Positions 14,347-23,194 of a stretch of 48,295 nucleotides of DNA are shown piece by piece. Source of the stretch: Actinomadura sp. 7K507 (GTDB taxonomy: Bacteria > Actinomycetota > Actinomycetes > Streptosporangiales > Streptosporangiaceae); contig NZ_SMKK01000036.1 of the NCBI RefSeq assembly GCF_004348425.1, forward strand, positions 1-48,295, in the 5' to 3' direction. The translations under genes and the position numbers were made by a program. Position 1 is the first letter of the stretch; every line of letters starts with the position of its first letter. The notes beneath the pieces are model-generated. The model was given only the letters and a program-made list of their open reading frames with translations. It ran no database searches and was not told the origin of the DNA.

Positions 14347-15864
14347 ATGAAACCGACGATTGCGCGGGCCCGCCGAGGGCTGCTCCCGGTACTCGCCTTG
14401 ATCGCCTTGTCCGGCGCCGTTTCACCCCTCGCCAGAGCCGACGGCGGCGCGCCCCCGCCGCTCGACTGGAAGCCCTGCGCCCAGGGACCCGACGACGCCG
14501 TCGGACGGGACCTCGACCGGGCGGGCGCACGGTGCGCGGAACTCACCGTCCCGCTCGACCACTCCAGGCCCGGCGGCCGCACCATCAAGCTCGCGCTGTC
14601 CCGCCTCCCCGCGACCGACCGGGCGCATCGCATCGGCACCATGGTCCTCAACAACGGCGGCCCCGGACAGCCGACGCTGGGGATGCCCCTGCAGACCCGC
14701 GCGGCCATGAAGGACGTCGCCGCCCGCTACGACATCGTCGGTCTGGACCCGCGCTTCGTCGGGCGCAGCACGCCGCTCGACTGCGGCTGGCCCATCGGCA
14801 TGTGGATCCGCTCCGCCGGCCCGACCCGCGCCCGGTTCGACCACCAGGCGGCGGTGCAGCGCGACCTGGCCGAGCGGTGCGCCCGGCGCCACGGCGACGT
14901 GCTCCCGTACGCCAACACGCGCGACACGGCCCGCGACATCGACCTCGTGCGCCGCGCCCTCGGGGAACGCCGGATCTCCTTCCTCGGCTACTCCTACGGC
15001 GCCTACCTGGGCGCGGTCTACACCCAGATGTTCCCCGGCCGCACCGACCGCGTCGTCCTGGACAGCGCGGGCGACCCGTCCAAGTGGGGCCCCAGGGCGA
15101 TGCGGGGCACCGAGGACGAGGGGGAACGCGCGCTGCGCGGCTGGGCGGCCTGGGCCGCCGAACGTCACGGCACCTACGGCCTCGGCGCCACCCGCGCCCG
15201 CGTGCTCGCCACCGTGAACGCGATCGTCGCCGCCGCGCAGGACCGCCCGCTGCGCGTCGGCCCCTACGAGGTGGACGACCAGGCGGTCCCGTACATCCTC
15301 TCCACCGGCTCCGGCGACGACCGCCCCGCGGCCCGCGCGGAGTTCGCCTCCACCGTCCGGACCCTGAACGAGGCCGCACACGGCCGCCCGGCGGCCCCCG
15401 GCCCCGAACTGGACGGACTCCTCACGTTCGTCCTGACCAGCGCCGGTTCCCCGCTCGCCGGCCCCGCCGCCGCGATCACCTGCGGCGACCGCGCCGCGCC
15501 GCGCGACCCCGGCACCTACTGGAAGGACGTCCAGCGCAGCCGCGCCCGCCACCCCCTCTTCGGCCCCCTCAAGAACAACATCTGGCCCTGCGCCTTCTGG
15601 CCGGGCCGGCCGCGCGAGCGCCTCACGCGCGTCGGCAACTCCACCCCCGCGCTGATCGTGTCCGCCACCGGGGACACCGCCACGACCTACGAGGGCAGCA
15701 AGGCCATGCACCGGGCGCTCACCGGTTCCCGCCTGCTCACCCTGCGCGGCACCACCGCCCACGGGATCTACGGCGAATACGGCAACGGCTGCGTGGACGC
15801 CAAGGTCAACGCCTACCTGGCCACCGGAACCCTTCCCGCCGCCGACCCGACCTGCCGCCCCTGA
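14347..15864 (+). CDS. Secreted alpha/beta hydrolase, tripeptidyl aminopeptidase-like
   Basis: 505 residues. Residues 1-35 form a signal peptide (ARRGLLPVLALIALSGAVS then ARADGG). The alpha/beta fold shows the oxyanion region NNGGPG, VGLDPRFVGRS, the nucleophile elbow GYSYGA with Ser216, and the C-terminal TAP-like domain with TTAHGIYGEYGNGC carrying the catalytic His. Members of this family (SlpD/SlpE, TAP) release short peptides from the N-terminus of extracellular proteins. It probably works outside the cell. It is divergent from the two-component system and alone in its transcript. Confidence 0.88.
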   Translation: MKPTIARARRGLLPVLALIALSGAVSPLARADGGAPPPLDWKPCAQGPDDAVGRDLDRAGARCAELTVPLDHSRPGGRTIKLALSRLPATDRAHRIGTMVLNNGGPGQPTLGMPLQTRAAMKDVAARYDIVGLDPRFVGRSTPLDCGWPIGMWIRSAGPTRARFDHQAAVQRDLAERCARRHGDVLPYANTRDTARDIDLVRRALGERRISFLGYSYGAYLGAVYTQMFPGRTDRVVLDSAGDPSKWGPRAMRGTEDEGERALRGWAAWAAERHGTYGLGATRARVLATVNAIVAAAQDRPLRVGPYEVDDQAVPYILSTGSGDDRPAARAEFASTVRTLNEAAHGRPAAPGPELDGLLTFVLTSAGSPLAGPAAAITCGDRAAPRDPGTYWKDVQRSRARHPLFGPLKNNIWPCAFWPGRPRERLTRVGNSTPALIVSATGDTATTYEGSKAMHRALTGSRLLTLRGTTAHGIYGEYGNGCVDAKVNAYLATGTLPAADPTCRP

Positions 15865-15923
15865 TCCGCCGCCCGAGGCCGAAGGCGTGGCCGCGCAGGT
15901 CCATTACCGGCAGGATGACGGCC

Positions 15924-16649
15924 ATGTCGCTTCTCGCTCAGCTGATACGCCTGCTTCAGGGGGAGGGTCCGGAAGAGGACCGGGATCTCGATGACGAGTT
16001 CGACAAGATCACCGAGTTGACCGGTGCGCTGATCGACGGCGCCGATCCCGCGCTGGTCCCCGAACTGGAGGGGCACCTGGAGGCCTTCCTGGAGCGGGGG
16101 CACTTCTACGGGCGTGACGTGATCGGGGAGGTTCTGGCGGGCATCGCCGGGCTCGGCGCGCTGCCTGTCCTGCTGCGCGCCTCGGCCCGGGACCTGGGCG
16201 ACGACCAGGACACCTTCCAGACGGTCATCTGCGAGCTGCTCGAACAGGAACCTGCGCGGGCACGCCCGGCAGTGCTCGCCCTGGTCGGCGCCGAGGACGC
16301 CGCCCTGCGCGCCACCGGCGTCTGGGCCCTGGACTTCATCGTCTCCGACGACGACCTTCCCCGGGTGGCGTCCGCGCTCAGGGATCCGCATCCCCGCGTC
16401 CGGTCCGCGGCGGCGGGCCCCGCCGGCCGGCTCGCCCGGCGGCTCCCGGAGGCCATGGACGCGATGGCCGCCGCACTGAAGGACCGCGACCCGGATGTGC
16501 GGATATCGGTGCTCAGCTCGCTCGGCCACACCGAGTCCGCCGCCGCCGTCCCGCACGTCATACGGCTCCGCAACGACCCCGACCGGCAAGTGCGCGAATG
16601 GGCCGCCATCGCCCTGAACCAACTTCCCAAGCAGCACGGATCGCCATGA
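15924..16649 (+). CDS. HEAT-repeat protein
   Basis: 241 residues from ATG 15924 (AGGA upstream); ATG 15915 is possible. Starts MSLLAQLIRLLQGEGPEED, then a string of helical repeats: LEGHLEAFLERGHFYGRDVI, LRDPHPRVRSAAAGPAGRLA, LKDRDPDVRISVLSSLGH and LRNDPDRQVREWAAIALNQL. The later three are clear HEAT/PBS-lyase-like units (DPDxxVRxxAxxALxxL). Such proteins bind partners; no enzyme site is visible. It has no close operon partner. Confidence 0.75.
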   Translation: MSLLAQLIRLLQGEGPEEDRDLDDEFDKITELTGALIDGADPALVPELEGHLEAFLERGHFYGRDVIGEVLAGIAGLGALPVLLRASARDLGDDQDTFQTVICELLEQEPARARPAVLALVGAEDAALRATGVWALDFIVSDDDLPRVASALRDPHPRVRSAAAGPAGRLARRLPEAMDAMAAALKDRDPDVRISVLSSLGHTESAAAVPHVIRLRNDPDRQVREWAAIALNQLPKQHGSP

Positions 16650-16775
16650 TCCGCTCCTGCGGGCCGCGCCTGGCAGACGGTTGAGCTCTCTCCCGGAGGG
16701 CAATGCTTGCGGACGAGGGGGTTCACAACCGTTGGTTTCATGAGTGTCGGTAGCCGTTCATGAGGGACGTGAGGC

Positions 16776-16904
16776 ATGGCCATGAAGTCGGTGGAACGAG
16801 TGGTGCGCAGGGCTCCGTTCGCTGTGTACCGGTGGCCGGAGGATATGTTGCGGGGCGCCGGCGCGGCAGCCGCACGGGCAAGTCGATTGCGTGTTCGAAG
16901 ATAA
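16776..16904 (+). CDS. Doubtful 42-residue ORF
   Basis: Begins MAMKSVERVVRRAPFAVYRW and ends in a basic tail. GAGG lies directly before the ATG, too close for a good site. The rest of 16650-16922 holds only short direct repeats (TTCATGAG twice) that may come from the edge of the transposon remnant. Not recognised. Confidence 0.2.
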   Translation: MAMKSVERVVRRAPFAVYRWPEDMLRGAGAAAARASRLRVRR

Positions 16905-16915
16905 TGACTTAAAGT
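16887..16915 (+). promoter_or_regulatory. Promoter before the TnpB-like remnant
   Basis: TTGCGT (16887-16892) and TAAAGT (16910-16915) are 17 bases apart, and a GTG start codon follows 7 bases later, which fits a leaderless transcript. Confidence 0.5.
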
Positions 16916-16922
16916 ACCTGCC

Positions 16923-17396
16923 GTGTCGCAGATTGTCATCGTCGAAGGAGTTGACGCCGTCCCCGCGACGGCCCACCCCGGCGTGGACGATGCCATCTGC
17001 GTCACTCCCGACGGCGAAGTATCGGTCAGGCTGCCCGCACCGCTGGCGCATCTGGCCAACGCGCCGCACGGCCGCTACGTCCTGACTTGTCGCGTGCGGT
17101 TCGCGCACCGGGGCGCCGAGTGGGCCGACCGGATCCGCGCCGATCGGGCGGTGGCCTACCGCATCCACCACGACACCGGCCGGGACCGCTGGTACCTCAC
17201 CGCGTCCTGGCAACGCCCCGCCATCCCCGCGGTCCCGCTCGAGACGGCCCGCGCCCGCGGCATCGTCGGGGTCGACACCAACACCGACCACCTGGCCGCC
17301 TACCGCCTGGACACCCACGGCAACCCGGTCGGCGCCCCGATGCGGTTCGGCTACGACCTGTCCGGCACCGCCGACCACCGCCTGGGTACTGGTTAG
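16923..17396 (+). pseudogene. TnpB-like transposase fragment
   Basis: An open frame of 157 codons that resembles the middle of actinomycete IS605/TnpB-related proteins: SVRLPAPLAHLANAPHGRY, AYRIHHDTGRDRWYLTASWQ, then GVDTNTDHLAAYRLDTHGNP, the region of the first RuvC-type acidic residue, and FGYDLSGTADHR. The N-terminal third and everything after the first catalytic motif are missing, so it cannot be an active nuclease. The frame ends abruptly about 20 bases before the next gene. It is best read as a decayed mobile element, though a credible promoter sits directly upstream. Confidence 0.65.
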
Positions 17397-17415
17397 GAAC
17401 GGTGGCCCCGCGCCC

Positions 17416-18855
17416 ATGTCCGGCGATGTCGTAGGCGATTCTCGGCCGCCCGGCACACTGCGCGGCTTGGCGGAGCGGACGCCGGCGTACCGGGAACGCT
17501 GGGCCGATCTGCTCCGCGCGGTCGCGATCCTCCTGGTGGTGACCGGTCATTGGCTCGCCGCGGTGGTGACCTACGACCGGGGCGGCCTTGACGGTGTCCA
17601 CGTCCTGGAGGTCCTGGGCTGGGTGCACTGGCTGTCGTGGATCTTCCAGGTCATGCCGGTCTTCTTCCTGGTCGGGGGATTCGCCAATGCGGCGTCGCTG
17701 GGGTCGTCCCGAGAACGCGGCGTGGGGTGGCGGGACTGGCTGCTGAGCCGGACGGACCGGCTGCTGCGCCCCACCACGGCGTTCCTCGTCGTGCTGGCGG
17801 GAGCGGCGATGCCGGCCCGCGCTCTTGGCGCCGACCCCGAGTTGATCGGACGGGCGGTCTGGCTGGCCAGGATCCCGCTGTGGTTCCTGGCCGTCTACGT
17901 GGGCGTCGTCGTCCTCGCCCCCGTGATGTACGCCCTGCACCGGCGATGGGGGCTCGCGGTCCCCGTCGTGCTGGCTGTGCTGGTCGGAGTCGGCGACGTC
18001 CTGCGGCTGGGCTTCGACGTGCCGCACGGCGGAACGGCCAATCTCGTCCTGATGTGGCTGGCCGTCCATCAGCTCGGGTTCGCCTGGCGGGACGGGCGGC
18101 TGCCGGCGCGGCGGAAGGTCGCCCTGCCCCTGCTGGCCGGAGGGCTGGGCTGCCTTGTGCTGCTCACGGTGGCTGGCCCGTACCCGGTCAGCATGGTCGC
18201 CGTCCCCGGCGCGGAGGTGCAGAACACCTCCCCGCCGACCGTGGCGCTGCTGTCCCTCGCGGCGGCCCAGACCGGGCTGGTGCTGCTGCTACGCGACCGG
18301 GCCGACCGGTGGCTGCGACGTCCCCGCGTGTGGACCGCCGTGGTCGGGGTCAACGCGGTGATCTTGACCGTGTTCCTGTGGCATATGACGGCGGTGGTGG
18401 TCGCCGCGGGCGTCCTCTACCCGACGGGCGTCTTCCCGCAGCCGCCGATCGGGTCGGCCGAGTGGATCGTGCTGCGGCTTCCGTGGCTGGCGTTCCTGGC
18501 GATCGTCCTCGCCGTCCTGATGGCGCTCTTCGGCTGGATCGAGTGGCGCGGCAGACTCCGCCCCGCCCGTACGGCCACACCCCCGCACCGTGGCACGCAC
18601 GAGCGGACGTACACGGCATTGACCATCGTGGGCCTGGCAGCCGCGCTGACCGGGCTGGTCGGCGTCACATTGGCGGACCCGGATTTCCACGCCCCGACCG
18701 GCCTCCCGACGCAGGCACTATTGGCCTACCTCGGCGGCGTCTTCATCCTCCACCTGATGAACCGCCGGGTTACGGCCCCGACCGGCGAACGCACGGATCG
18801 CGTCAGCCGGGGTGGCCGCCGTCGCTGGTGTCGACGTCCACGCCTGCCGTGGTGA
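17416..18855 (+). CDS. Membrane acyltransferase 3 family protein
   Basis: 479 residues from ATG 17416 with no strong ribosome site. About ten membrane segments and the family's N-terminal signature, RAVAILLVVTGHWLAAVV, with the conserved His, followed by MPVFFLVGGFANAASL and RTDRLLRP. Such proteins acetylate or acylate sugars, lipids or antibiotics at the membrane; this one's substrate is unknown. The basic 3' end overlaps the convergent downstream gene by 53 bases, so the last codons may not be a conserved part of the protein. Confidence 0.82.
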   Translation: MSGDVVGDSRPPGTLRGLAERTPAYRERWADLLRAVAILLVVTGHWLAAVVTYDRGGLDGVHVLEVLGWVHWLSWIFQVMPVFFLVGGFANAASLGSSRERGVGWRDWLLSRTDRLLRPTTAFLVVLAGAAMPARALGADPELIGRAVWLARIPLWFLAVYVGVVVLAPVMYALHRRWGLAVPVVLAVLVGVGDVLRLGFDVPHGGTANLVLMWLAVHQLGFAWRDGRLPARRKVALPLLAGGLGCLVLLTVAGPYPVSMVAVPGAEVQNTSPPTVALLSLAAAQTGLVLLLRDRADRWLRRPRVWTAVVGVNAVILTVFLWHMTAVVVAAGVLYPTGVFPQPPIGSAEWIVLRLPWLAFLAIVLAVLMALFGWIEWRGRLRPARTATPPHRGTHERTYTALTIVGLAAALTGLVGVTLADPDFHAPTGLPTQALLAYLGGVFILHLMNRRVTAPTGERTDRVSRGGRRRWCRRPRLPW

Positions 18856-19927
18856 ACGTCTGGCGGACCGTTTCGGCGATCTCGGCGGACATGTAGTGGC
18901 GGCGAAGGTCCAGGCGGGTGAGGCCCTGGAAGGCGCCGCCGGTCAGCAGCGTCCGCGCCCCCTTGTCGGTGACCGCGCTGCGGGACAGGTCGAGAGTGTG
19001 GAGCCGGGGAAGCAGGGGCGAGACCGCCAGCTCCTCGACCAGCTCGTCGACGAACGTGAACTCGCGCAGGCCCAGATGGCGCAGGCGCGGCATCGTGTCG
19101 CTCCCGAACAGCAGGCCGAACGCCTCCCGCTCGCCCGGGTCCGGCGCATCGTCCATCTGCTCCTGCGACCACAGCTCCAGGTGTTCGAGGGCGGGGAGCG
19201 CGCTGGCGGCGAGGCCGGTGATCTCGTCGTCCAACATCGCGCCATGGAGCCCCAGGCGGCGCAGGCGGGCGTGCTCGGCGGCCCGGAACCGCAGCGAGAG
19301 GAAGGCGCACGCGGTGAGCTCTTCCAGCCGCGGGAAGGCCTCCAGCAGCGCCGCCACGTCGACGTCCTCGCAGTGGTGCTGCTGGCCGGTGTCGATCTCC
19401 CCGACGTAGAGGGCGCGCAGGTTCGGAAGGTCCGCGGCACGCCGCGCCAGTGCCTGGACGGCTTCGGGCAGCGCCTCCTCGTCGCTCGACGGATCCTCCT
19501 TCGCGGGGGCGGCGAAGGTCCGGGGACGGGGTCCGGTGACGGGCTCCTCTCCGTCGTCCTCGGCCTGGAGGTGGTCGACGATGCCGCCGATCACCAGCGT
19601 GGTGATCGCCTCGCCGCCCACCTGCCGTACGAGCCAGTCCAGGTGGTCGTCCGCGTAGCGGAAAGCGTCGTCCTCCCAGGACACGAGTGGCAGCCACCAC
19701 GCGACCGAACCCGGGTCGCCGAGCGCCGCGGCCAGGCGCGCGGCGTCACGATCCTCATCGGGCTCGAGATGGGGCGGGACGGCCGCGCCAAGGCGACCCA
19801 GCGCCTTCACGGCGTCCTGCCGCAGGTTCCAGCTGCTCTGTGTGGGCGCCGCGTCCAGCACAGGCAGACCACCGAACTCGGCGATCTGGGTCAGCGGCGA
19901 CGTGACGACGACGATCTCGGTGGTCAT
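18803..19927 (-). CDS. STM4015-like leucine-rich repeat protein
   Basis: 374 residues. The N-terminus (LTQIAEFGGLPVLD) and the stretch CEDVDVAALLEAFPRLEELT resemble the STM4015 family. From about residue 150 it has irregular leucine-rich repeats: LPNLRALYVGEI, HARLRRLGLHGAMLDD, LPALEHLELW, MPRLRHLGLREFTFVDE, LPRLHTLDLSRSAVTDKG and LTRLDLRRHYM. An acidic, probably flexible linker (residues 120-150) precedes the repeats. A protein-binding role is likely; no enzyme motif is seen. Confidence 0.7.
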   Translation of the reverse strand: MTTEIVVVTSPLTQIAEFGGLPVLDAAPTQSSWNLRQDAVKALGRLGAAVPPHLEPDEDRDAARLAAALGDPGSVAWWLPLVSWEDDAFRYADDHLDWLVRQVGGEAITTLVIGGIVDHLQAEDDGEEPVTGPRPRTFAAPAKEDPSSDEEALPEAVQALARRAADLPNLRALYVGEIDTGQQHHCEDVDVAALLEAFPRLEELTACAFLSLRFRAAEHARLRRLGLHGAMLDDEITGLAASALPALEHLELWSQEQMDDAPDPGEREAFGLLFGSDTMPRLRHLGLREFTFVDELVEELAVSPLLPRLHTLDLSRSAVTDKGARTLLTGGAFQGLTRLDLRRHYMSAEIAETVRQTFTTAGVDVDTSDGGHPG

Positions 19928-20025
19928 GAGGAGGTCTCCGGGGCGGCGGCGAAAGGATCACCGCTTAGGCGGTCCTCCGGCCCCGGCGGTTCCCAGGATC
20001 CGCGATCATGACGCGGGGCTCGGCA

Positions 20026-20068
20026 CGGCGAAGGCTCCGTCCCGGGGAGTGGAACGGAGCCTTCGCCG
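20026..20068 (-). terminator. Strong hairpin after the 52-residue gene
   Basis: CGGCGAAGGCTCCGT (20026-20040) and ACGGAGCCTTCGCCG (20054-20068) form a perfect 15-base-pair stem with a 13-base loop, 21 bases past the stop at 20090. Confidence 0.8.
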
Positions 20069-20089
20069 ATCGGTGCGGGGGAGTCGCGG

Positions 20090-20248
20090 TCAGTGGCGGC
20101 CTCCGCCGCCACCGCGGAACTTGGTGAGCAGGCGGCGGGCCTTGGCCTGCGTGCGGGGATTTCGGGCCATCCCCTCCGCCCTGGCCCGCGCCTTCTGCCC
20201 TTGCGGGCTCTGGATGAACTTCTTGATCCGGTCGACGATGGAAGCCAT
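20090..20248 (-). CDS. Short member of the small basic repeat-protein family
   Basis: 52 residues from ATG 20248, preceded by AGGAGGAAGAAG. It begins MASIVDRIKKFIQSPQGQKA and ends RRLLTKFRGGGGGRH. Head (M-A-x-I-x-D-R-I), the unit SPQxQKARAxAE and the RGG-RH tail match the protein encoded at 12056-12349, but here there is one unit instead of four. The gene also has the same arrangement of strong ribosome site and strong terminator. Function unknown. Confidence 0.75.
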   Translation of the reverse strand: MASIVDRIKKFIQSPQGQKARARAEGMARNPRTQAKARRLLTKFRGGGGGRH

Positions 20249-20365
20249 CTTCTTCCTCCTGGGCCTAGCGTTACCCCCTCAACGCCTGCCCGCTCTCGAT
20301 AGTTCGGAACGTGCCGTCTGGCGAGACCTTCCCCTCGGCGCCGCCTCGCCGGACATGCCGGCGGG

Positions 20366-21556
20366 TCACGCCTTCCGGCCGCTCCGGACGGCCAGGAAGG
20401 TCAGGGCCGTGAAGATCGCGGCGAACCACAGGACGGTGGTGGTGGAGGCTGCGTTGACGACGAAGCCGCCGAGCAGGGCGCCTACGGCGATGGCGAGGTT
20501 GAACAGGACGGTGTTGAGGGCGGTGGCGGCTTCGGCGTGGTCGGGTGCGGCCTTGAAGATCCACATTTGGACGCCCACCGGGACGCCGCCGAAGGCCAGG
20601 CCCCACAGGATCAGGAACGCGATGGCGGTGACCTGGGTCGTGCCGAGGAGCGGGAAGAGCACGAGGACGAGGGTGAGCAGGACGCTGACGGCGACGATCG
20701 TGGCGCGGACGTTGCGTCCGGCGGCGGCTCCGGCGACGAAGGTGCCGACGATGCCGGCTGCGCCGAACACGAGCAGCAGGGGGCCGATGAGGTTCTCGCT
20801 GATGCCGGAGACGTCCTGGAGGATGGGGCTGACGAAGGTGTAGGCCGCCATGTGCCCGCTGACCAGCAGGAAGGTCGTCATGGTGGCGGCGCGGACGACG
20901 GGGTTGCCGAACAGGCCGAGCAGGGCCCCGAGCCGGATGGAGCCGGCGGCGGGGATCTTCGGCAGCAGCGCGAACAGCGCGGTGATGGCCAGGAGGCCGA
21001 GTCCCGCCAGGGTGAGGAACGCGATGCGCCAGTCGGTGAGCCCGCCGATCAGGGTTCCGGCCGGGACGCCCAGGACGTTGGCGGCGGTGGCGCCGCCGAA
21101 GGCGATCGAGGTGGCGCGGGGGACGTGGCTGTCCGGGACCAGCCGGACGGCGATGCCCGCCGCCAGCGCCCAGAACCCGCCGATGCTGATCCCGACCAGG
21201 AAGCGCGAGGCCAGCAGGATCGGGAAGTTGGGGGCCAGGAAGGACAGCACGTTGGCCGCGACCATCAGCGTGATCAGGCCGAGCAGGACCACGCGGCGGT
21301 CCAGGCGTCCGATCACCACCGGGACCAGCAGCGCGCTTGCGGCGGCGACCAGTCCGGGCACGGTGACCATCAGGCCCGCGGTGCCCTCGGAGATCCCGAG
21401 GTCGGCGCCGACGGAGGTGAGCAGGCCGACGGGCAGCTGTTCCGCCGTCACCACGAGGAACGTCCCGACCGCGACGGCGACCACGGCCAGCCAGCGTTTG
21501 AGGGACACGTGCTCGGAGACGGGGGCGGTGGACGCGGGCGCGTCGATGGGGTTCAT
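20366..21556 (-). CDS. MFS efflux transporter
   Basis: 396 residues with 12 predicted membrane segments and a short soluble N-terminus. The loop motif VVIGRLDRRVVLL and the third-helix stretch LLASRFLVGISIGGFWALAAG place it with the AraJ/NepI-type drug-proton antiporters of the major facilitator superfamily. Cargo unknown. It follows the EamA gene by 34 bases, and the pair faces a MarR regulator, which suggests induction by the exported compound. Confidence 0.9.
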   Translation of the reverse strand: MNPIDAPASTAPVSEHVSLKRWLAVVAVAVGTFLVVTAEQLPVGLLTSVGADLGISEGTAGLMVTVPGLVAAASALLVPVVIGRLDRRVVLLGLITLMVAANVLSFLAPNFPILLASRFLVGISIGGFWALAAGIAVRLVPDSHVPRATSIAFGGATAANVLGVPAGTLIGGLTDWRIAFLTLAGLGLLAITALFALLPKIPAAGSIRLGALLGLFGNPVVRAATMTTFLLVSGHMAAYTFVSPILQDVSGISENLIGPLLLVFGAAGIVGTFVAGAAAGRNVRATIVAVSVLLTLVLVLFPLLGTTQVTAIAFLILWGLAFGGVPVGVQMWIFKAAPDHAEAATALNTVLFNLAIAVGALLGGFVVNAASTTTVLWFAAIFTALTFLAVRSGRKA

Positions 21557-21590
21557 GGTTCTCGATTCCTTCTGGATCGGCCGGCCGGTC

Positions 21591-22535
21591 TCAGGCGGCC
21601 AGGTCGGCTGACGCCCGGCTCCGCGGGGTCTTCATGGCGGTGGGCGGCGTGGCGGCGGGCGGTGCCGGGGTCTTCGCGGGGGCTTGGCCGAGCAGGGTGC
21701 CGCCGAGGGCGATGGCCATGCCCAGCAGCTGGAGCGGGGAGAGCGCCTGGCCGAGGACGACCCAGCCGATGACGGCCGCGGACAGCGGGCTCAGCAGGGC
21801 GAGGAACGCGACCGAGGTGGCGGGGATGCGGGAAATGCCGCGGAACCAGATCCAGTACGCGACGGCGGTGCCGGCGACGCCGAGGTAGAGGTAGCCGGCG
21901 ATGGCGTGCCCGTCGAGCGCGGGCGGCGCGCCTTCCACCAGCAGGGCCAGGGGCAGGAGCAGCAGGCCGCCGGCGGTGAGCTGCCAGCCGGTGAAGGCCA
22001 GCGCCCCGACCCCTTCCGGCCGTCCCCAGCGCTTGGTGAGGATGGTTCCGGCGGACATGGACGCGGCTCCGGCCAGCCCGGCGATGATCCCGGCGGTGTC
22101 GAGGGCCGCGTCGGCGCGCAGCACGACCAGGCTCACGCCCAGCATCCCGGCGAGCCCGGCCAGGACCTTCCGGCTCGTGGGCCGTTCGGACAGCAGCATG
22201 GCCGCGAAGCCGAGCGCGAACAGCGGGCCGACCGCGCCCAGGACGGCGGCGACGCCGCCGGGGAGCCGGTAGGCGGCCAGGAACAGCAGCGGGAAGAACG
22301 CGCCGATGTTCAGGGCGCCGAGTATCGCGGCCCGCCCGATCCACGCGCCGCGGGGCAGGGTCCGGGTGATGGCCAGCAGCGCCAGGCCGGCGGGCAGGGC
22401 CCGCAGCAGCGCGGTCAGCAGGGGACGGCCGGGCGGGAGGAGCTCGGTGGTGACGGCGTAGGTCGATCCCCAGACGATGGGGGTGAGGGCGGTGAGCGCG
22501 ACCGTCCCGGAGGCGCCTGGCGTGGTACTGGACAT
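21591..22535 (-). CDS. EamA/DMT-family exporter
   Basis: 314 residues from ATG 22535 (GGAGAGG upstream), about ten membrane segments in two similar halves, as in the EamA drug/metabolite transporters: LTPIVWGSTYAVTTELLPPG at the start of the first half and FTGWQLTAGGLLLLPLALL in the second. The C-terminal tail is cytosolic and Ala/Pro-rich. Cargo unknown. Probably repressed by the divergent MarR protein through the palindrome at 22553-22576. Confidence 0.9.
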   Translation of the reverse strand: MSSTTPGASGTVALTALTPIVWGSTYAVTTELLPPGRPLLTALLRALPAGLALLAITRTLPRGAWIGRAAILGALNIGAFFPLLFLAAYRLPGGVAAVLGAVGPLFALGFAAMLLSERPTSRKVLAGLAGMLGVSLVVLRADAALDTAGIIAGLAGAASMSAGTILTKRWGRPEGVGALAFTGWQLTAGGLLLLPLALLVEGAPPALDGHAIAGYLYLGVAGTAVAYWIWFRGISRIPATSVAFLALLSPLSAAVIGWVVLGQALSPLQLLGMAIALGGTLLGQAPAKTPAPPAATPPTAMKTPRSRASADLAA

Positions 22536-22552
22536 CTCGTTGCCTCTCCACT

Positions 22553-22576
22553 CATAATCTCAACGTTGAGATAATG
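22553..22576. promoter_or_regulatory. MarR-type operator palindrome
   Basis: A 24-base palindrome with one mismatched pair; its perfect 16-base core is ATCTCAACGTTGAGAT (22557-22572). Related half-sites TCAACGTCAA (22591-22600) and GAACGTTAAG (22608-22617) follow toward the marR gene. The set fills the gap between the divergent genes. Confidence 0.75.
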
Positions 22577-22641
22577 ACCCGCGATGAGCTTCAACGTCAA
22601 GTAGATGAACGTTAAGATTTCTAGCGTGGAGAGGACCGGCG

Positions 22642-23142
22642 ATGGGCGACGCGGTGGACCAGGTACTGGAACAGTGGAAGCGGGAGCGACCCGACGTGGC
22701 CGTCTGGCCGATGGGGATCGTCGGACGGATCTCCCGCCTGTCGCAGCTCCTGGACCGCGAGCTCAAGGAGTTCTTCGGCGGGTTCGGGCTGGAGAAATGG
22801 GAGTTCGACGTCCTGGCCACGCTGCGCCGGTCGGGCCCGCCCTACGAGCTGACGGCGGGCGCCCTGAACAAGGCCACCATGGTGACCTCCGGCGCGATCA
22901 CGAACCGGATCGACCGGCTGGCCGCCAAGGACCTCGTCGAGCGGATCCGCGACGAGGGCGACCGGCGGTCGGTACGGGTCCGGCTGACCGAGCGGGGATG
23001 GGCGAAGATCGAGGAGATCCTCCCGCTGCACGCGGCGAACGAGGCGCGCCTCCTGGAGTCCCTCGGCCCGCAGGAGCGGGAGCAACTGGCGGGTGTACTG
23101 CGGGGCCTCCTGGAATCGTTCGGCGACACATCCCTGAAGTAG
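22642..23142 (+). CDS. MarR-family transcriptional regulator
   Basis: 166 residues. A winged-helix domain spans about residues 35-130: FGLEKWEFDVLATLRRSG, LTAGALNKATMVTSGAITNR (recognition helix), IDRLAAKDLVERIRDEGDRR (wing) and SVRVRLTERGWAKIEEIL. MarR proteins dimerise and release DNA when they bind small phenolic or toxic ligands. It is divergent from the EamA/MFS exporter operon with the operator cluster between, so it most likely represses both. Confidence 0.92.
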   Translation: MGDAVDQVLEQWKRERPDVAVWPMGIVGRISRLSQLLDRELKEFFGGFGLEKWEFDVLATLRRSGPPYELTAGALNKATMVTSGAITNRIDRLAAKDLVERIRDEGDRRSVRVRLTERGWAKIEEILPLHAANEARLLESLGPQEREQLAGVLRGLLESFGDTSLK

Positions 23143-23179
23143 TGGCCCGCCCCAGGAGGACCCCGGGACGGGCACCACT
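23141..23179. terminator. Two-way terminator between marR and nrdB
   Basis: AGTGGCCCGCCCC and GGGACGGGCACCACT pair with one bulge across the 52-base gap between the converging genes. Confidence 0.6.
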
Positions 23180-23194
23180 GCAAGGCCGGTCGGT

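Noticed and set aside
16758..17456. Reverse-strand frame opposite the TnpB-like remnant
   Set aside because: It has no family resemblance, while the plus frame carries clear TnpB-type motifs.
20258..20272. GCCTAGCGT near 20260, considered as a third copy of the lar promoter
   Set aside because: The upstream 20-base element is absent, and the nearest gene lies on the other strand; only the short -10-like string matches.
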